DNA of 64,000 nucleotides from Akebia trifoliata (GCA_017979445.1 CM030716.1:16759443-16823442); one strand, 5' to 3'; shown: positions 1 through 11,003, numbered from the stretch's first letter. Notes: generated by a model not told the origin, from the letters alone. Numbers and translations are program-made.

Positions 1-489
1 TAACCCTTGGCGAAGACTGAGCAAAATCCAAGATAACCCTTGGCGGAGACTGAGCAAAATCCAAGATAACCCTTGGCGGCAACTGAGCAAAATCCAAGAT
101 AACCCTTGGCGGAGACTGAGCAAAATCGAAGATAACCCTTGGCGGAGACTGAGCAAAATCCAAGATAACCCTTGGCGGCAACTGAGCAAAATCCAAGATA
201 ACCCTTGGCGGAGACTGAGCAAAATCCAAGATAACCCTTGGCGGAGACTGAGCAAAATCCAAGATAACCCTTGGCGGCGACTGAGCAAAATCCAAGATAA
301 CCCTTGGCGGAGACTGAGCAAAATCCAAGATAACCCTTGGCGGAGACTGAGCAAAATCCAAGATAACCCTTGGCGGCATCTGAGTAAAATCCAAGATAAC
401 CCTTGGCGGAAACTGAGCAAAATCCAAGATAACCCTTGGCGGCAACTGAGCAAAATCCAAGATAACCCTTGGCGGAGACTGAGCAAAAC
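1..489 (-). repeat. 33-bp tandem array, 3' UTR of family-A element (left edge cut)
   Basis: About 15 head-to-tail 33-bp units are visible, each containing CTGAGCAAAATCCAAGATAA followed by CCCTTGGCGG and a variable triplet (AGA, CAA, AAA, CGA or CAT). Each unit carries the interrupted palindrome CCAAG-(6 nt)-CTTGG. The array starts before the window. By position it is the 3' untranslated part of a minus-strand Tat/Ogre-like retrotransposon, lying between the integrase remnant at 1985 and an LTR expected to the left. The order of unit variants is identical to that at 10274-10762. Confidence 0.95.
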
Positions 490-1984
490 TGGCAAAGGAA
501 TGAATGAATTTTGGAGAAAACTGATTAGAACGAATCGGAGAACGAATAAATCTGGAAGATAATGAATCCGGAAGAGAAATGATTGATTCCAAGAATGATT
601 GAATCTGGAAAGGAATCTGGATAACGAAAGAATGTTATATCTCCTATGTGAGATCCAATATGCTTTTGTTTGAACCTCAAGGATTTATAAAAAAGTTTTA
701 TGAATTTAAAACCTGAGTTTTTATTTCTCTTGAACCTCAAAAGTTTTTTCGAAAGAACTGTTATCAAGAGGGTTACCTTATTTTGGGGTTCCTATTATTT
801 TTTTAGGATTAACATTGCTCGAAGACAAAATGCCCCTAGTTTGACAATGACCATGGCCTTGAAAATAATTGAACAGATCATAAAAAAATGCCCCTAGTAT
901 AAGGGGGAAAAGTTACATTAACAAAAGAAGGAAAATGCCCCTTGTATGAAGGTTTGAAATAATTGATTACCACAAGCGCAATAAAGACTTAACTTTTAAT
1001 TTTGATTAATTTTATTGAAGGTTTTGAGTCAGGCTCAAGAGTACAAAATTATTTCCTTTCGAGACTCATCATAGAATTCACCCTTATCTCCCTTGGTTCA
1101 CTTGGGGTAGTAAACATTTTCAGATCGATCATAGATAAGATACTTGTGGCTTCTGAGTCTATGCCTGGTTTAGGTTAAGTATTGAACTTGATTATTCGGA
1201 CTTCTGATGTTTCAGCTCGGACCGCTCTCAGCTTGGGATCTTTTTCTATTTTTCTTTGTTGCTCTAACTTTTGCCTAGATCGCCTTTTCAGGTTTTCAAT
1301 CTAGCGAGCTTGCTCTAGCTTTTGCCTAGATCGCCTTTTCAGGTTTTCGATCTAGCGAGCTTTTTTTTCTTCTTGGCTCTGATTGTTGCCAAAGTTGTCC
1401 TTTCAGATTTTCAACCTTGCGAGCTTGCCTTAATTTTTGCCTAAGTCGCCCTTTTCGGGTTTTCAACTTAGCAGGTCTTTTCACTTATCTTTTTCTTCTC
1501 CTTTGAACTTCTAGAATTTACTGCCTGATCATGCTTTGCCACCCTCCTTGACTTTTCACACGGTACTTAGGAGGACTTTTATAGGTAGGCTTGGGACTGG
1601 GTAAAAAGAAAGGAATTTTGAGGCTCAAAAACCCAAATGCCCCTTGTGTGGTATTTCCTTTTAAATTATTTCTTTTTCTTTAAATTTTCTTCCCCATTTT
1701 GAATTTTTTTTTTCTTTTGAATTTTTTTCATTTCTTATTGTGTGGGGAAATAGATTTTTTTTATTGATGTGGTCGGGCCTGAAGTAATTTCTCAGGTTGC
1801 CTACGTACCCCAACATTTTGGGATCAGACCAAAACGTAGTTCAAATTTTCCCTCTCCTAGGTTAGGTGATCGGGCTGAGAAAGAAAAAGGCATAATTTTT
1901 TTTTTTTGAAAAGGCTGCAAAGGGCTGAGAAATGAGATAAAAAACTGTGTAGCAAGGAAATTGATTCGGCCAAAGATGGCCTCT
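490..1984 (-). other. 3' untranslated region of collapsed family-A element 1
   Basis: No coding frame is convincing. The stretch is homologous to 15830-17313 of element A, including phrases such as TGCCCCTAGTTTGACAATGA and the pyrimidine-rich 1230-1500 block with repeated 'tcgccttttcaggtttt' segments. It is therefore non-coding retrotransposon sequence between the pol end and the 3' UTR array. The short reading frames at 525-767 and 700-897 have no similarity to anything I recognise and are treated as chance. Confidence 0.8.
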
Positions 1985-2700
1985 TTAAATGTAGTACCGT
2001 TTGATTTGGTCAAGGTTGGTTGGTTCTGGTAACTCGATTCCATCATAATTTTGAAGTCTGACAGCTTTTCCTGGTAATATTTCTTTGACGATGAACGGAC
2101 CTCCCCAATTTGGTTTGAACTTTCCCCCGGGATCAAAAATAGGTGCCCTGTTCTCTTTGAGTACTAAATCCCCGACTTGTAAATGACGGGCTTGATTTTC
2201 TTGTCAAACGCACGGGCGACTCTTCTTTGATAAGCTTGTACGTGATACAACGCTCTCAGTCATTTTTTCTCGATCAAATTCAACTCTTCATACCGTTGGC
2301 GAACCCAGTTTGCTTCTGACAACTGACTTTCTAACAAAACCCTGAGAGACGGAATCTCCATTTCAACTGGCAAGACTGCTTCCATGCCATACACTAAGGA
2401 GTAGGGAGTAGCTCCAGTGGAGGATCGAATTGAGGTTCGATATGTCCATAGCGCAAATGGTAGTTTTTCTGACCAATCTCGATGTGATTGACACATTTTT
2501 CTAAGGATAGTCTTGAGACTCTTATTAACTTCTTCAACCGTTCCATTGATTTGATGACGGTAGGGGGATGATTTGTGATTCCGGATCTTTAACTTTAAAC
2601 CCAGAGTAGTGATTTATGTTTGAAGTACGACCCATTATCAGATATCAATTAAAAGGTATCCCCATATCGACTGATAATATATGATTTGCAACTTAAGATG
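1985..2700 (-). pseudogene. Integrase remnant of collapsed family-A element 1
   Basis: Read on the minus strand, 2260-2496 encodes the end of an integrase core (SHRDWSEKLPFALWTYRTS, then ATPYSLVYGMEAVLPVEMEI), typical of Ty3/gypsy Tat integrases. In another frame, 1985-2200 encodes the C-terminal domain with GGPFIVKEILPG, ending in a TAA at 1985-1987. The part at 2500-2700 aligns with the integrase core of element A (17850-18060) but is badly eroded. The two recognisable parts are out of frame with each other, so this is a broken copy. The reading frame at 1801-2136 is a shadow of the C-terminal domain. Confidence 0.85.
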
Positions 2701-3339
2701 TAGTGAGGATAGCACTGATACATTTTATAACATCTTCTTTAATTCCATTGATATAGACGAGTATCTAGTCCATGTTGAGCAACACTCAAGCTTGTACCTA
2801 ACATACCCTCATATGATCACACGAATAAGTCTTTTGAAATTTCTGAGAAAATTCATTATCCCCTTGTGTTCCTCTTAAGATAAGATGGTTTCTATTTGAA
2901 TCTCTTTAGGAATTTATTTCTGTTCCGAGGTCAATAACCTTTGCTTTCTTGAGTCCGACTCTTATCTTCTTGTCTTTGAAGCTAGATTATTAGTTAATTC
3001 GTTAATGCACTCGAGGTATTCAAAAATTTATCCAATCAAATTCAGAAGGGACGATAAACACCTCTATAGACTCGACGAACTAACTTGACTCAATAAGAAA
3101 GAGTAGACTCAATCTAAGGAAGACATGATCTTGCTAGAAAAAAGGACTCGAGCTAACCCAAATGACTCATGAAAACTCAAGACTACCCAAAACGGGCCTG
3201 ATGAGAACTGAGACATTGCTTACAACCGGTAGGATTGAAGCACTATGATTTTCAAAGAATAACTAGATGATGTTGAGAAATTTTGAGGTCATTTCTGACT
3301 GTTGACTTGATATTGACGTTTATTCTAACTAACCGGATT
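2701..3339 (-). pseudogene. Collapsed gag-pol remainder of element 1
   Basis: Short blocks align in order with widely spaced parts of element A. Positions 2880-3040 resemble 20540-20720 (the linker before RT), and 3300-3360 resembles 23260-23325 (start of gag). About 2.5 kb present in element A is missing between these blocks, as is nearly all of RT and RNase H. No open frame longer than about 65 codons survives. Element 1 is thus a heavily deleted derivative, not an independent gene. Confidence 0.7.
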
Positions 3340-3599
3340 TACAACCTTATCCTGACGATGGACGATTGAGCTTAGATACAATGATAACCCTTAAACCTCT
3401 TTGAAGGTGAATTTAACCAATTTCAGTGTCACCCCCTTGATAACATTTTAAATGAACCTTGAGATTTTATTGAATTTTGTGCACCAATCCATTGAAAAGT
3501 TCATCCATTTAATGATTATTCAGAAGAAAAATATTGATAAATAATGTTTTCATTGAATAATAACTTCAAACATATTTCAATAATTTTTCATGCAAATAT

Positions 3600-3875
3600 A
3601 TATCTTTTGTAAATCATTTTTCCTTCATTTTCTTTTCTTTTGGAAAACATTTTCTTCTGGAAAACATTTTTTCTTTGAAAAATAATTTTTATTTGGAAAA
3701 CATTTTCTCTTGGAAAATATTTCTAGAAAACATTTTTTTCTTAGAAAACATTTTTTCTAGAGAATAACACTTTTTCTGGAAAACACTTCTTTTGGGAAAC
3801 ATTTTGTCCTAGAAAATACTTTCTTTTTCTTCTTAGAAAATACTTTCTTTTTCTTCTTTGAAAATTCGATTTCCA
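3600..3875. repeat. Degenerate minisatellite GGAAAACATTTTTTCTT
   Basis: Roughly 12-15 imperfect units of 17-25 bp built on GAAAACATTTTTTCTT. A shorter relative occurs at the same place in element A (24775-24900). It is part of the leader/upstream-ORF boundary of family-A elements. Confidence 0.75.
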
Positions 3876-4279
3876 TTTAACTGGCCCGGTCCATCATGAT
3901 TGTTGGATCGGGATGGACTGGGTCATTATTGTAAAAGAATGGATTTTTTTTATTGGATCGGTGCACCCATTTTACTTTTCAAAAGCAACATTTTTATCCT
4001 TGAGATCAATTATGCACTCGGATTTCATCATTCACATCATTCACATGCATTCATCAATCACATGCATTCATTCAATAAACAACCCGGGAACACCCACGAT
4101 AAGTTCGAGTCGTGACCTACTGGGAATGTTTCTAGACTCTAGGCTTACTATGTGCAATGCATTTTTATCTGGCCATTCTTGCCCAAGCACACCTATATAC
4201 CTTTCGATACGTGGTGACTTGGTTTGATATACCGTATAGGTGATAATCTAAAACCTCAATTCACTTCTCTGAAGCCAAA

Positions 4280-4870
4280 AACAGCCAGTTTGATCTCCAG
4301 TTGAGAGGTGGCGCACAATGCTGAGCAAGGGCCCACTTAAATACCTCTCGTCTAGAATAGACATAGTCTATCCCCCTCGTACAGTAGGGTACAGCGGGGC
4401 AAGATCTTGCTTAGGCACCGATTTTGACCAAGAAGTGCAATTGATATACTTAGATTACCTTTTATACCTACGGGTACGAGTCAAGAGTTGTAGCTTTCAT
4501 AAATGGTTTGGCATCCCACGAGAGGACCGACCACGTACTAGTACTACGTTGGCAATCGGGACATGTGACTGTGTGGCTTACAATAGGATAAAGGCTCAGG
4601 TCACCCCAGCATGGGTGCATCAATATGTCTCTCAGAATCACCTGATCAGACGGTGTTGATGCCCCAGTTCGATATACCCTAAGGTACGTGACTGGAGTTG
4701 TGGGTTTCATGAATGACGTCGCATCTCCGAAGAGACCGGGCCACGCACTAGTGCCACGTTGGCTAAATGGGACGTGTAAGTGAGTAAAGCGGTAAACGTG
4801 CATGTGGTGTGTGCAAAGTAAGGTGGGGTGTGCCCGGGGCCTTTTCAAACAAATGGGCCCATGGCTCAAT
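4280..4870 (-). other. Conserved leader block with internal two-copy module
   Basis: This block is strongly conserved between element 1 and element A (25320-25895). Inside it a module of about 100 bp occurs twice, about 205 bp apart (4485-4590 and 4690-4795). Both copies contain 'catcccacgagaggaccg'-like and ACTAGT...ACGTTGGC segments. Open frames occur on both strands (4318-4659 plus, 4468-4869 minus), but I recognise no protein. A non-coding leader role, such as RNA structure, is more likely. A weaker relative is at 51660-52060 in a different element. Confidence 0.6.
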
Positions 4871-5209
4871 CAAGCCAATCAAGAGAGGATATTAAATCAT
4901 ACAAGTGCAAGCAAACATCGATCAGGAACATACTCATATGGTTTAATTCAAGCTTTAAACGTGCACATCTCTAGCATTCATCAATTAGCAAATCAATTAA
5001 TAAATAAGGGCCTATAATAATTAATTAGATCTAATCATCGCAATAGGCACAATTTTTATAATTTTTAAAGTCCAATCAATGATCACTTTTAGGTGATCCA
5101 AAATAAATCGAGATTCCAATAGGTGTTACATTGATGATAGAATGACAATGGTTGAGATGAGCTCACTCTCAAGAACATTAATTGTGCCAACATTAGATAA
5201 ATTCAGATT

Positions 5210-5990
5210 TTCTGTGAATTAGGAAAATATAATCTGAACTTGCATCGATGATATCTAAGGCTCTCGATAACGAAATCAAGTGAACTCAAGTTCTAAATTA
5301 ATCTACTCGATGAGATCTACATTTTAGTAATAGGTGTCCAGACTTAGTTCTCACCAGAATGTTCTGTAAAAACGTTTTAACGTTGCTGTCCCAACTTTCA
5401 TTCAGAAAAAATTCCAGATTTACAGATTGAACTTGCATCGATGATATCTAAGGCTTCCGATAACGAAATTGAGTGAACTCAAGTTCTAAATTAATCTACT
5501 CGATGAGATTTAAGTTTTATTAACAGATTCCCAGATTTAATTCTCACTAGAATGTTCTGTAAAAAAGTTTTAACATTGCTGTCCCAACTTTCATTCAGAA
5601 ATAATTCCAGATTTACATATTGAACTTGCATCGATGATATCTAAGGCTTCTGATAACGAAATTGAGTGAACTCAAGTTCTAAATTAATCTACTCGATGAG
5701 ATCTACGTTTTATTAATAGGTTCCCAGACTTAATTCTTACTAGAATATTCTGTAAAAAAATTTTAACGTTGCTGTCCCAACTTTCATTCAGAAATAATTC
5801 CAGATTTACAGATTGAACTTGCATCGGTGATATCTAAGGCTTCCGATAACGAAATTGAGTGAACTCAGATTCTAAATTAATCTACTCGACGAGATCTATG
5901 TTTATTAAGAGGCTCTCAGACTTAATTTTCACTAGAATATTCTCTAAAAACGTTTTAATATTTCTGTCCAACCTTCATCATTCCATCAAT
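5210..5990. repeat. Four tandem ~193-bp repeats in leader of element 1
   Basis: The anchor GAACTTGCATCGATGATATC (third base differences in one copy) begins at 5236, 5429, 5622 and 5814, giving spacings of 193, 193 and 192 bp. Each unit also contains TCTACTCGATGAGATCTA and TTTTAACGTTGCTGTCCCAA. Element A lacks this repeat at the corresponding place, so it arose within the element 1 lineage. Confidence 0.95.
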
Positions 5991-6204
5991 TTGAATCTTT
6001 CATTATTTATGGGTCATCAAAAAGTGATCCTTAATTGAAAAAAAAAAAAAAAAATGCAATACCCAAAAGCATCTACAATCAAGACAAAAAAAAATAAATA
6101 AACAGAAAAAATAAATAAAATAAATCCAACTAAATAATAAAAAAAAACTAGGTCATCTTGGCAATGCTCCCATACTTGGGGTTTTTCAAGTTTGATCCTC
6201 AATA

Positions 6205-6224
6205 GTCCCCAGCGGAGTCGCCAC
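6205..6224 (-). other. Primer-binding site of element 1
   Basis: On the minus strand GTGGCGACTCCGCTGGGGAC follows directly on the LTR end TTTCA. It begins with TGG, the complement of a tRNA CCA end, and sits where the primer tRNA of reverse transcription should pair. The same site occurs beside the LTR of element A (27964-27983) and, degraded, of element B (11361-11380). The exact tRNA was not determined. Confidence 0.85.
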
Positions 6225-6824
6225 TGAAAGCGCCCTCGATCCGCGGGGTGCGCGGATCCGCTTTTGACCCTTGAGGTTTGGGAGTCGCCACCTAGTTATT
6301 ACGGTCTAGGAATCGATCAATGACTCTAAACGGATAAAAACTAATCTAAAACCACAAAAAACTGAATTCGGGGATCATGTTACGGGATTGGAAGGTGTTA
6401 GGCACCAACCCCGCCCGGCCAAAGTCGGTCTCTACTAAATTCCCAAGTAAATTACATTGCTAAAACCTAGATAAAAATGAACAAAAATAAAAATTTACCT
6501 TTCCGATGGCAAGGACTTGGTTCCCTCAGATCTGACAAAAAGAGCTCCTTGTACCGTGCTCCCTTGCTTCGTTCTGTCTCCGGATTTGACTTCGGATCTC
6601 CTAGATCAAGGTATCTCCTTGTTTTTAGATCTGAACTCTTCAAGTTTGTTGCGGATTTGGGGGTGTTTTTGGAGGGCTTTTAGGTGTTTTCTAGACTAAA
6701 ATTGAAGGAGGGATGTTAGGTAAGGAGTTGGGGCTCCAAAACTAGGGTTTATGGGGGGCTAGGGGAGCTTCTAGACCTACTTCTCTTAGGGTTTATGATT
6801 TGATACGAAAATAGGGTGTGAGCA

Positions 6825-6836
6825 CCTCTATTTATA
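6825..6836 (-). promoter_or_regulatory. TATA box of family-A LTR
   Basis: The minus strand reads TATAAATAGAGG, a strong plant TATA box, about 0.6 kb from the LTR inner end. Equivalent boxes are at 13282-13293 and 28567-28578. Transcription would run leftward into the primer site and coding region. Confidence 0.7.
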
Positions 6837-7006
6837 GATGTTTTTAGGGGTTGATTTGGGTAGAGTTAGTGTTTAATTAGAGATCTTTTAATTAGAGTTG
6901 TGTTTTAGTTTGACTTGTTTTAGGTAGAATTATTTTTAAGTTAGAACTCTATTAGATAGAGTTATTATTTAATTAGAATTCTATTATGACTTTTGGTCTT
7001 ATTTGA

Positions 7007-7128
7007 TTGACTTTTAATGTTTTGACTTTAGTCTTAATTGATTGACTTTCAATATCTTGACTTCAGTCTTGCTTAATTGACTTTAATTTTGACTTCAGTC
7101 TCACTTGATTGACTTTAATACCTTGACT
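7007..7128. promoter_or_regulatory. Cluster of eight TTGACT (W-box-type) motifs
   Basis: Eight TTGACT hexamers occur in 122 bp, about 170-300 bp upstream of the LTR TATA box. TTGAC(C/T) is the established binding core of plant WRKY factors. The same cluster is present in both LTRs of element A. Function is inferred only from motif density and position. Confidence 0.6.
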
Positions 7129-7931
7129 TTAGTCTTGCTTGATTTACTTTTGGTTTTTGGAGAACCCCTTCCATTATTTCTTTAATTCTTCGGACCCTCA
7201 AATGGAGGGGTCCTTAAAGAAATATCCCACGAACCCTCAACAATTTTGCCTGAGAGTCCGATTAATCGATTTTTTAGGTTCAAAATTTTAAATTAATTTC
7301 ATTAATGTTTAAATTTAATTATTTAATGTTTTATTTATTAATTTCGAATTTTTTAATCATGAAAATTGTGAAATTACCGTTTTGCCCCCGAAGAGGACTT
7401 TTCACGTTTTAAGTCAGTTTTTAATGTTCTAGGATGTTTTAGAATCGGTTTTTCGTAAGGAATTCAATGAGAATGTTGGTTTGTGTCATTTATGAAATTT
7501 TTTGTGTGAAATGATTATGAACTTTATGAGGGGCATTTTCGTAATTTTGTCAAATTCTGTTAAAATTGGTGAAATGATTTATTTGATTTCGATTTATTAT
7601 TTTATGTGTTCGAGAGAGTTTTCCTAAGCGTAACGTAGGCTCTAGGGTCGTTTTGAGGTTAGGGGTATTTTGGTAATTTATCATTTTTAGTGATTTTTAT
7701 CGTGAAGCTTCTTTTTGGTCTGCAAGATGATGATTTCTATGTTTCTGGGGTTGTATTTTCCTAGCGTAGCGTGGTTTCTAAGGTTTTGTCAATTCGAGAT
7801 ACCTCATCTGGATTTCTGAAACATATCTGGTAACAAAATAAAGCAACGGAATACACATCCATCATTGGGAATCCTTGCGATCGGGTTGACGAGTTGATTA
7901 ATCAGGCGGATGCAAAAATGGGGTGTCTACA

Positions 7932-7944
7932 GATGCCCCTCTTT
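7932..7944 (-). other. Polypurine tract next to LTR 6225-7931
   Basis: The minus strand reads AAAGAGGGGCATC immediately before the LTR start TGTAGACACC. This is the plus-strand primer of LTR retrotransposons. The same tract is at 14418-14430 and, on the plus strand, at 32681-32693. Confidence 0.85.
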
Positions 7945-8284
7945 GGCAGAGGGTTGAAGCAAACTAGATAGCAAATCTATTTTGGTAGATAGTGCGATAT
8001 CTGAATGCCAAAGCTAGTGACAGTTCATTTTGCAGCCTGATTTAGCAATTCGTCAGGGTGTTCGGATCCTTGAGAATAAAGCTCTCCCCAAATCAAAAGG
8101 TTGTCAGGTCCTTGAGCGCAAACTCTCACTGACGGTGTCAGATCCTTGAATTTTAGAGAATTCCCCCTGACTAAAAAGTGCAAATGTGCAAGTGTGTGCA
8201 CTGTGTGAAACTGAGTAAAACCTGAGCATAAATTTAGCATAATCTGAGTATAAACTGAGCATAATTTGAATATAAACTGAGCAT
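7945..8284 (-). other. 3' UTR between polypurine tract and array
   Basis: Non-coding sequence homologous to 14431-14940 of element A and to the reverse complement of 32490-32680 in element C. It contains GGATCCTTGAG and TGTCAGGTCCTTGAG repeats. From about 8215 it passes into degenerate CTGAGCATAAT units. No coding frame is supported. Confidence 0.8.
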
Positions 8285-9272
8285 AATTTGAATATAATCT
8301 GAACATAGTTCCTGAGCATAGTTCCGAGAAAACCCTCGGCGGTATCTGAGCATAGTTCCGAGAAAACCCTCGGCGGCATCTGAGCATAGTTCCGATAAAA
8401 CCCTCGGCGGTATCTGAGCATAGTTCCGAGAAAACCCTCGGCGGTATCTGAGCATAATTCCGAGAAAAACCCTCGGCGGTATCTGAGCATAGTTCCAAGA
8501 TAACCCTTGGCGGTATCTGAGCATAGTTCCGAGAAAACCCTCGGCGGTATCTGAGCATAGTTCCAAGATAACCCTTGGCGGTATCTGAGCATAGTTCCGA
8601 GAAAACCCTCGACGGTATCTGAGCATAATTCCGAGAAAACCCTCGGCGGTATCTGAGCATAGTTCCGAGAAAACCCTCGGCGGTATCTGAGCATAGTTCC
8701 GAGAAAACCCTCGGCGGAATCTGAGCATAATTCCGAGAAAACCCTCGGCGGTATCTGAGCATAGTTCCGAGAAAACCCTCGGCGTATCTGAGCATAGTTC
8801 CGAGAAAACCCTCGGCGGTATCTGAGCATAATTCCGAGAAAACCCTCGGCGGTATCTGAGCATAGTTCCAAGATAACCCTTGGCGGTATCTGAGCATAGT
8901 TCCGAGAAAACCCTCGGCGGTATCTGAGCATAATTCCGAGAAAACCCTCGGCGGTATCTGAGCATAGTTCCGAGAAAACCCTCGGCGGTATCTGAGCATA
9001 GTTCCGAGAAAACCCTCGGCGGTATCTGAGCATAATTCCGAGAAAAACCCTCGGCGGTATCTGAGCATAGTTCCAAGATAACCCTTGGCGGTATCTGAGC
9101 ATAGTTCCGAGAAAACCCTCGGCGGTATCTGAGCATAATTCCGAGAAAACCCTCGGCGGTATCTGAGCATAGTTCCGAAGAAAACCCTCGGCGGTATCTG
9201 AGCATAGTTTCGAGAAAACCCTCGGCGGTATCTGAGCATAATTCCGAGAAAAACCCTCGGTGGTATCTGAGT
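8285..9272 (-). repeat. 34-bp tandem array, G-type hairpin units
   Basis: About 29 units of 34 bp, most reading CTGAGCATAGTTCCGAGAAA then ACCCTCGGCGGTAT. Each contains CCGAG-(6 nt)-CTCGG. Four or five units instead carry CCAAG-(6 nt)-CTTGG on the same backbone. Because the array has no stop codon in several frames, long artificial reading frames cross it. Array position is the 3' UTR of a minus-strand family-A element. Confidence 0.95.
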
Positions 9273-10758
9273 AAAATCCAAGATAACCCTTGGCGGCATC
9301 TGAGCAAAATCCAAGATAACCCTTGGCGGAGACTGAGCAAAATCCAAGATAACCCTTGGCGGAAACTGAGCAAAATCCAAGATAACCCTTGGCGGCAACT
9401 GAGCAAAATCCAAGATAACCCTTGGCGGAGACTGAGCAAAATCCAAGATAACCCTTGGCGGAGACTGAGCAAAATCCAAGATAACCCTTGGCGGCAACTG
9501 AGCAAAATCCAAGATAACCCTTGGCGGAGACTGAGCAAAATCCAAGATAACCCTTGGCGGCAACTGAGCAAAATCCAAGATAACCCTTGGCGGAAACTGA
9601 GCAAAATCCAAGTTAACCCTTGGCGGCAACTGAGCAAAATCCAAGATAACCCTTGGCGGCAACTGAGCAAAATCCAAGATAACCCTTGGCGGAGACTGAG
9701 CAAAATCCAAGTTAACCCTTGGCGGAGACTGAGCAAAATCCAAGATAACCCTTGGCGGCAACTGAGCAAAATCGAAGATAACCCTTGGCGGAGACTGAGC
9801 AAAATCCAAGATAACCCTTGGCGGAGACTGAGCAAAATCCAAGTTAACCCTTGGCGGAGACTGAGCAAAATCCAAGATAACCCTTGGCGGCAACTGAGCA
9901 AAATCCAAGATAACCCTTGGCGGCAACTGAGCAAAATCCAAGATAATCCTTGGCGGAGACTGAGCAAAATCCAAGTTAACCCTTGGCGGCAACTGAGCAA
10001 AATCCAAGATAACCCTTGGCGGCAACTGAGCAAAATCCAAGATAACCCTTGGCAGAGATTGAGCAAAATCCAAGTTAACCCTTGGCGGCATCTGAGCAAA
10101 ATCCAAGATAACCCTTGGCGGAGACTGAGCAAAATCCAAGATAACCCTTGGCGGAGACTGAGCAAAATCCAAGTTAACCCTTGGCGGAGATTGAGCAAAA
10201 TCCAAGATAACCCTTGGCGGCAACTGAGCAAAATCCAAGATAACCCTTGGCGGAGACTGAGCAAAATCCAAGATAACCCTTGGCGAAGACTGAGCAAAAT
10301 CCAAGATAACCCTTGGCGGAGACTGAGCAAAATCCAAGATAACCCTTGGCGGCAACTGAGCAAAATCCAAGATAACCCTTGGCGGAGACTGAGCAAAATC
10401 GAAGATAACCCTTGGCGGAGACTGAGCAAAATCCAAGATAACCCTTGGCGGCAACTGAGCAAAATCCAAGATAACCCTTGGCGGAGACTGAGCAAAATCC
10501 AAGATAACCCTTGGCGGAGACTGAGCAAAATCCAAGATAACCCTTGGCGGCGACTGAGCAAAATCCAAGATAACCCTTGGCGGAGACTGAGCAAAATCCA
10601 AGATAACCCTTGGCGGAGACTGAGCAAAATCCAAGATAACCCTTGGCGGCATCTGAGTAAAATCCAAGATAACCCTTGGCGGAAACTGAGCAAAATCCAA
10701 GATAACCCTTGGCGGCAACTGAGCAAAATCCAAGATAACCCTTGGCGGAGACTGAGCA
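9273..10758 (-). repeat. 33-bp tandem array, A-type hairpin units
   Basis: About 45 units of 33 bp, the same type as 1-489, with CCAAG-(6 nt)-CTTGG palindromes and GATAACCC or GTTAACCC variants. It abuts the 34-bp array without a spacer. The last ~485 bp repeat the window's first 489 bp in the same variant order. Confidence 0.96.
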
Positions 10759-10934
10759 AAACTGGCAAAGGAATGAATGAATTTTGGAGAAAACTGATTA
10801 GAACGAATCGGAGAACGAATAAATCTGGAAGATAATGAATCCGGAAGAGAAATGATTGATTCCAAGAATGATTGAATCTGGAAAGGAATCTGGATAACGA
10901 AAGAATGTTATATCTCCTATGTGAGATCCAATAT
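10759..10934 (-). other. 3' UTR segment identical to 486-661
   Basis: Non-coding sequence following the array, starting ACTGGCAAAGGAATGAATGA. It is identical to the equivalent segment of element 1 and stops abruptly at 10934, where it is joined to an LTR end. Confidence 0.9.
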
Positions 10935-11003
10935 CATTGGGAATCCTTGCGATCGGGTTGACGAGTTGATTAATCAGGCGGATGCAAAAATGGGGTGTCT
11001 ACA
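10935..11003 (-). repeat. Terminal 69 bp of a family-A LTR
   Basis: The sequence matches 7863-7931, the outer end of a family-A LTR, and finishes with GGTGTCTACA. It is fused directly to 3' UTR sequence. The element body between 3' UTR and 5' LTR, and about 96% of the LTR itself, are therefore deleted. The junction shows only about 2 bp of shared sequence, which fits illegitimate recombination. Right of 11003 is leader sequence of element B. Confidence 0.88.

Larger units (their letters stand above)
3340..6204 (-). other. 5' leader and upstream-ORF remnant of element 1
   Basis: This stretch lies between the gag remnant and the primer-binding site. From 3340 to 5060 it aligns with 23330-23500 and 24740-26060 of element A, while the upstream ORF present in A (23580-24720) is deleted. 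It contains a short-unit minisatellite (3600-3875), a duplicated leader module (4480-4800) and four 193-bp repeats (5210-5990), listed separately. A homopolymer-rich A/T stretch at 6035-6150 precedes the primer site. No protein-coding frame is supported. Confidence 0.75.
6225..7931 (-). repeat. Family-A LTR shared by two element bodies
   Basis: On the minus strand this 1707-bp LTR runs from TGTAGACACCCC to GGGCGCTTTCA. To its left is a primer-binding site, so it is the 5' LTR of element 1. To its right is a polypurine tract, so it is also the 3' LTR of the array-bearing fragment 7932-11003. Such LTR-body-LTR-body chains are expected from unequal recombination between LTRs. It is clearly related to, but more diverged from, the two LTRs of element A. 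Confidence 0.92.

Noticed and set aside
1..489. Telomere-like TAACCC motif
   Set aside because: TAACCC is only part of a 33-bp unit (GATAACCCTTGG). There is no run of TTTAGGG/CCCTAAA.
4318..4869. Frames of 113 and 133 codons on opposite strands (relatives at 25367-25967)
   Set aside because: They overlap on opposite strands in a leader region, are not similar to any protein I recognise, and differ in length between copies. Kept only as a conserved leader finding.
6205..6224. tRNA gene near the LTRs
   Set aside because: The tRNA-complementary bases are a retrotransposon primer-binding site; no cloverleaf surrounds it. I saw no tRNA gene elsewhere, though I could not run a scan.
8285..10758. 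CRISPR-like repeats with short palindromes
   Set aside because: Units are directly adjacent with no unique spacers, the DNA is nuclear plant sequence, and the arrays lie next to retrotransposon polypurine tracts.
8025..10865. Reading frame of 946 codons (and 844-, 332- and plus-strand 258-codon frames) through the array
   Set aside because: The 33- and 34-bp units happen to lack stop codons in several frames on both strands, so long frames arise automatically. The translation is a pure repeat and changes register where unit length changes from 34 to 33 bp. It lies in a retrotransposon 3' UTR.
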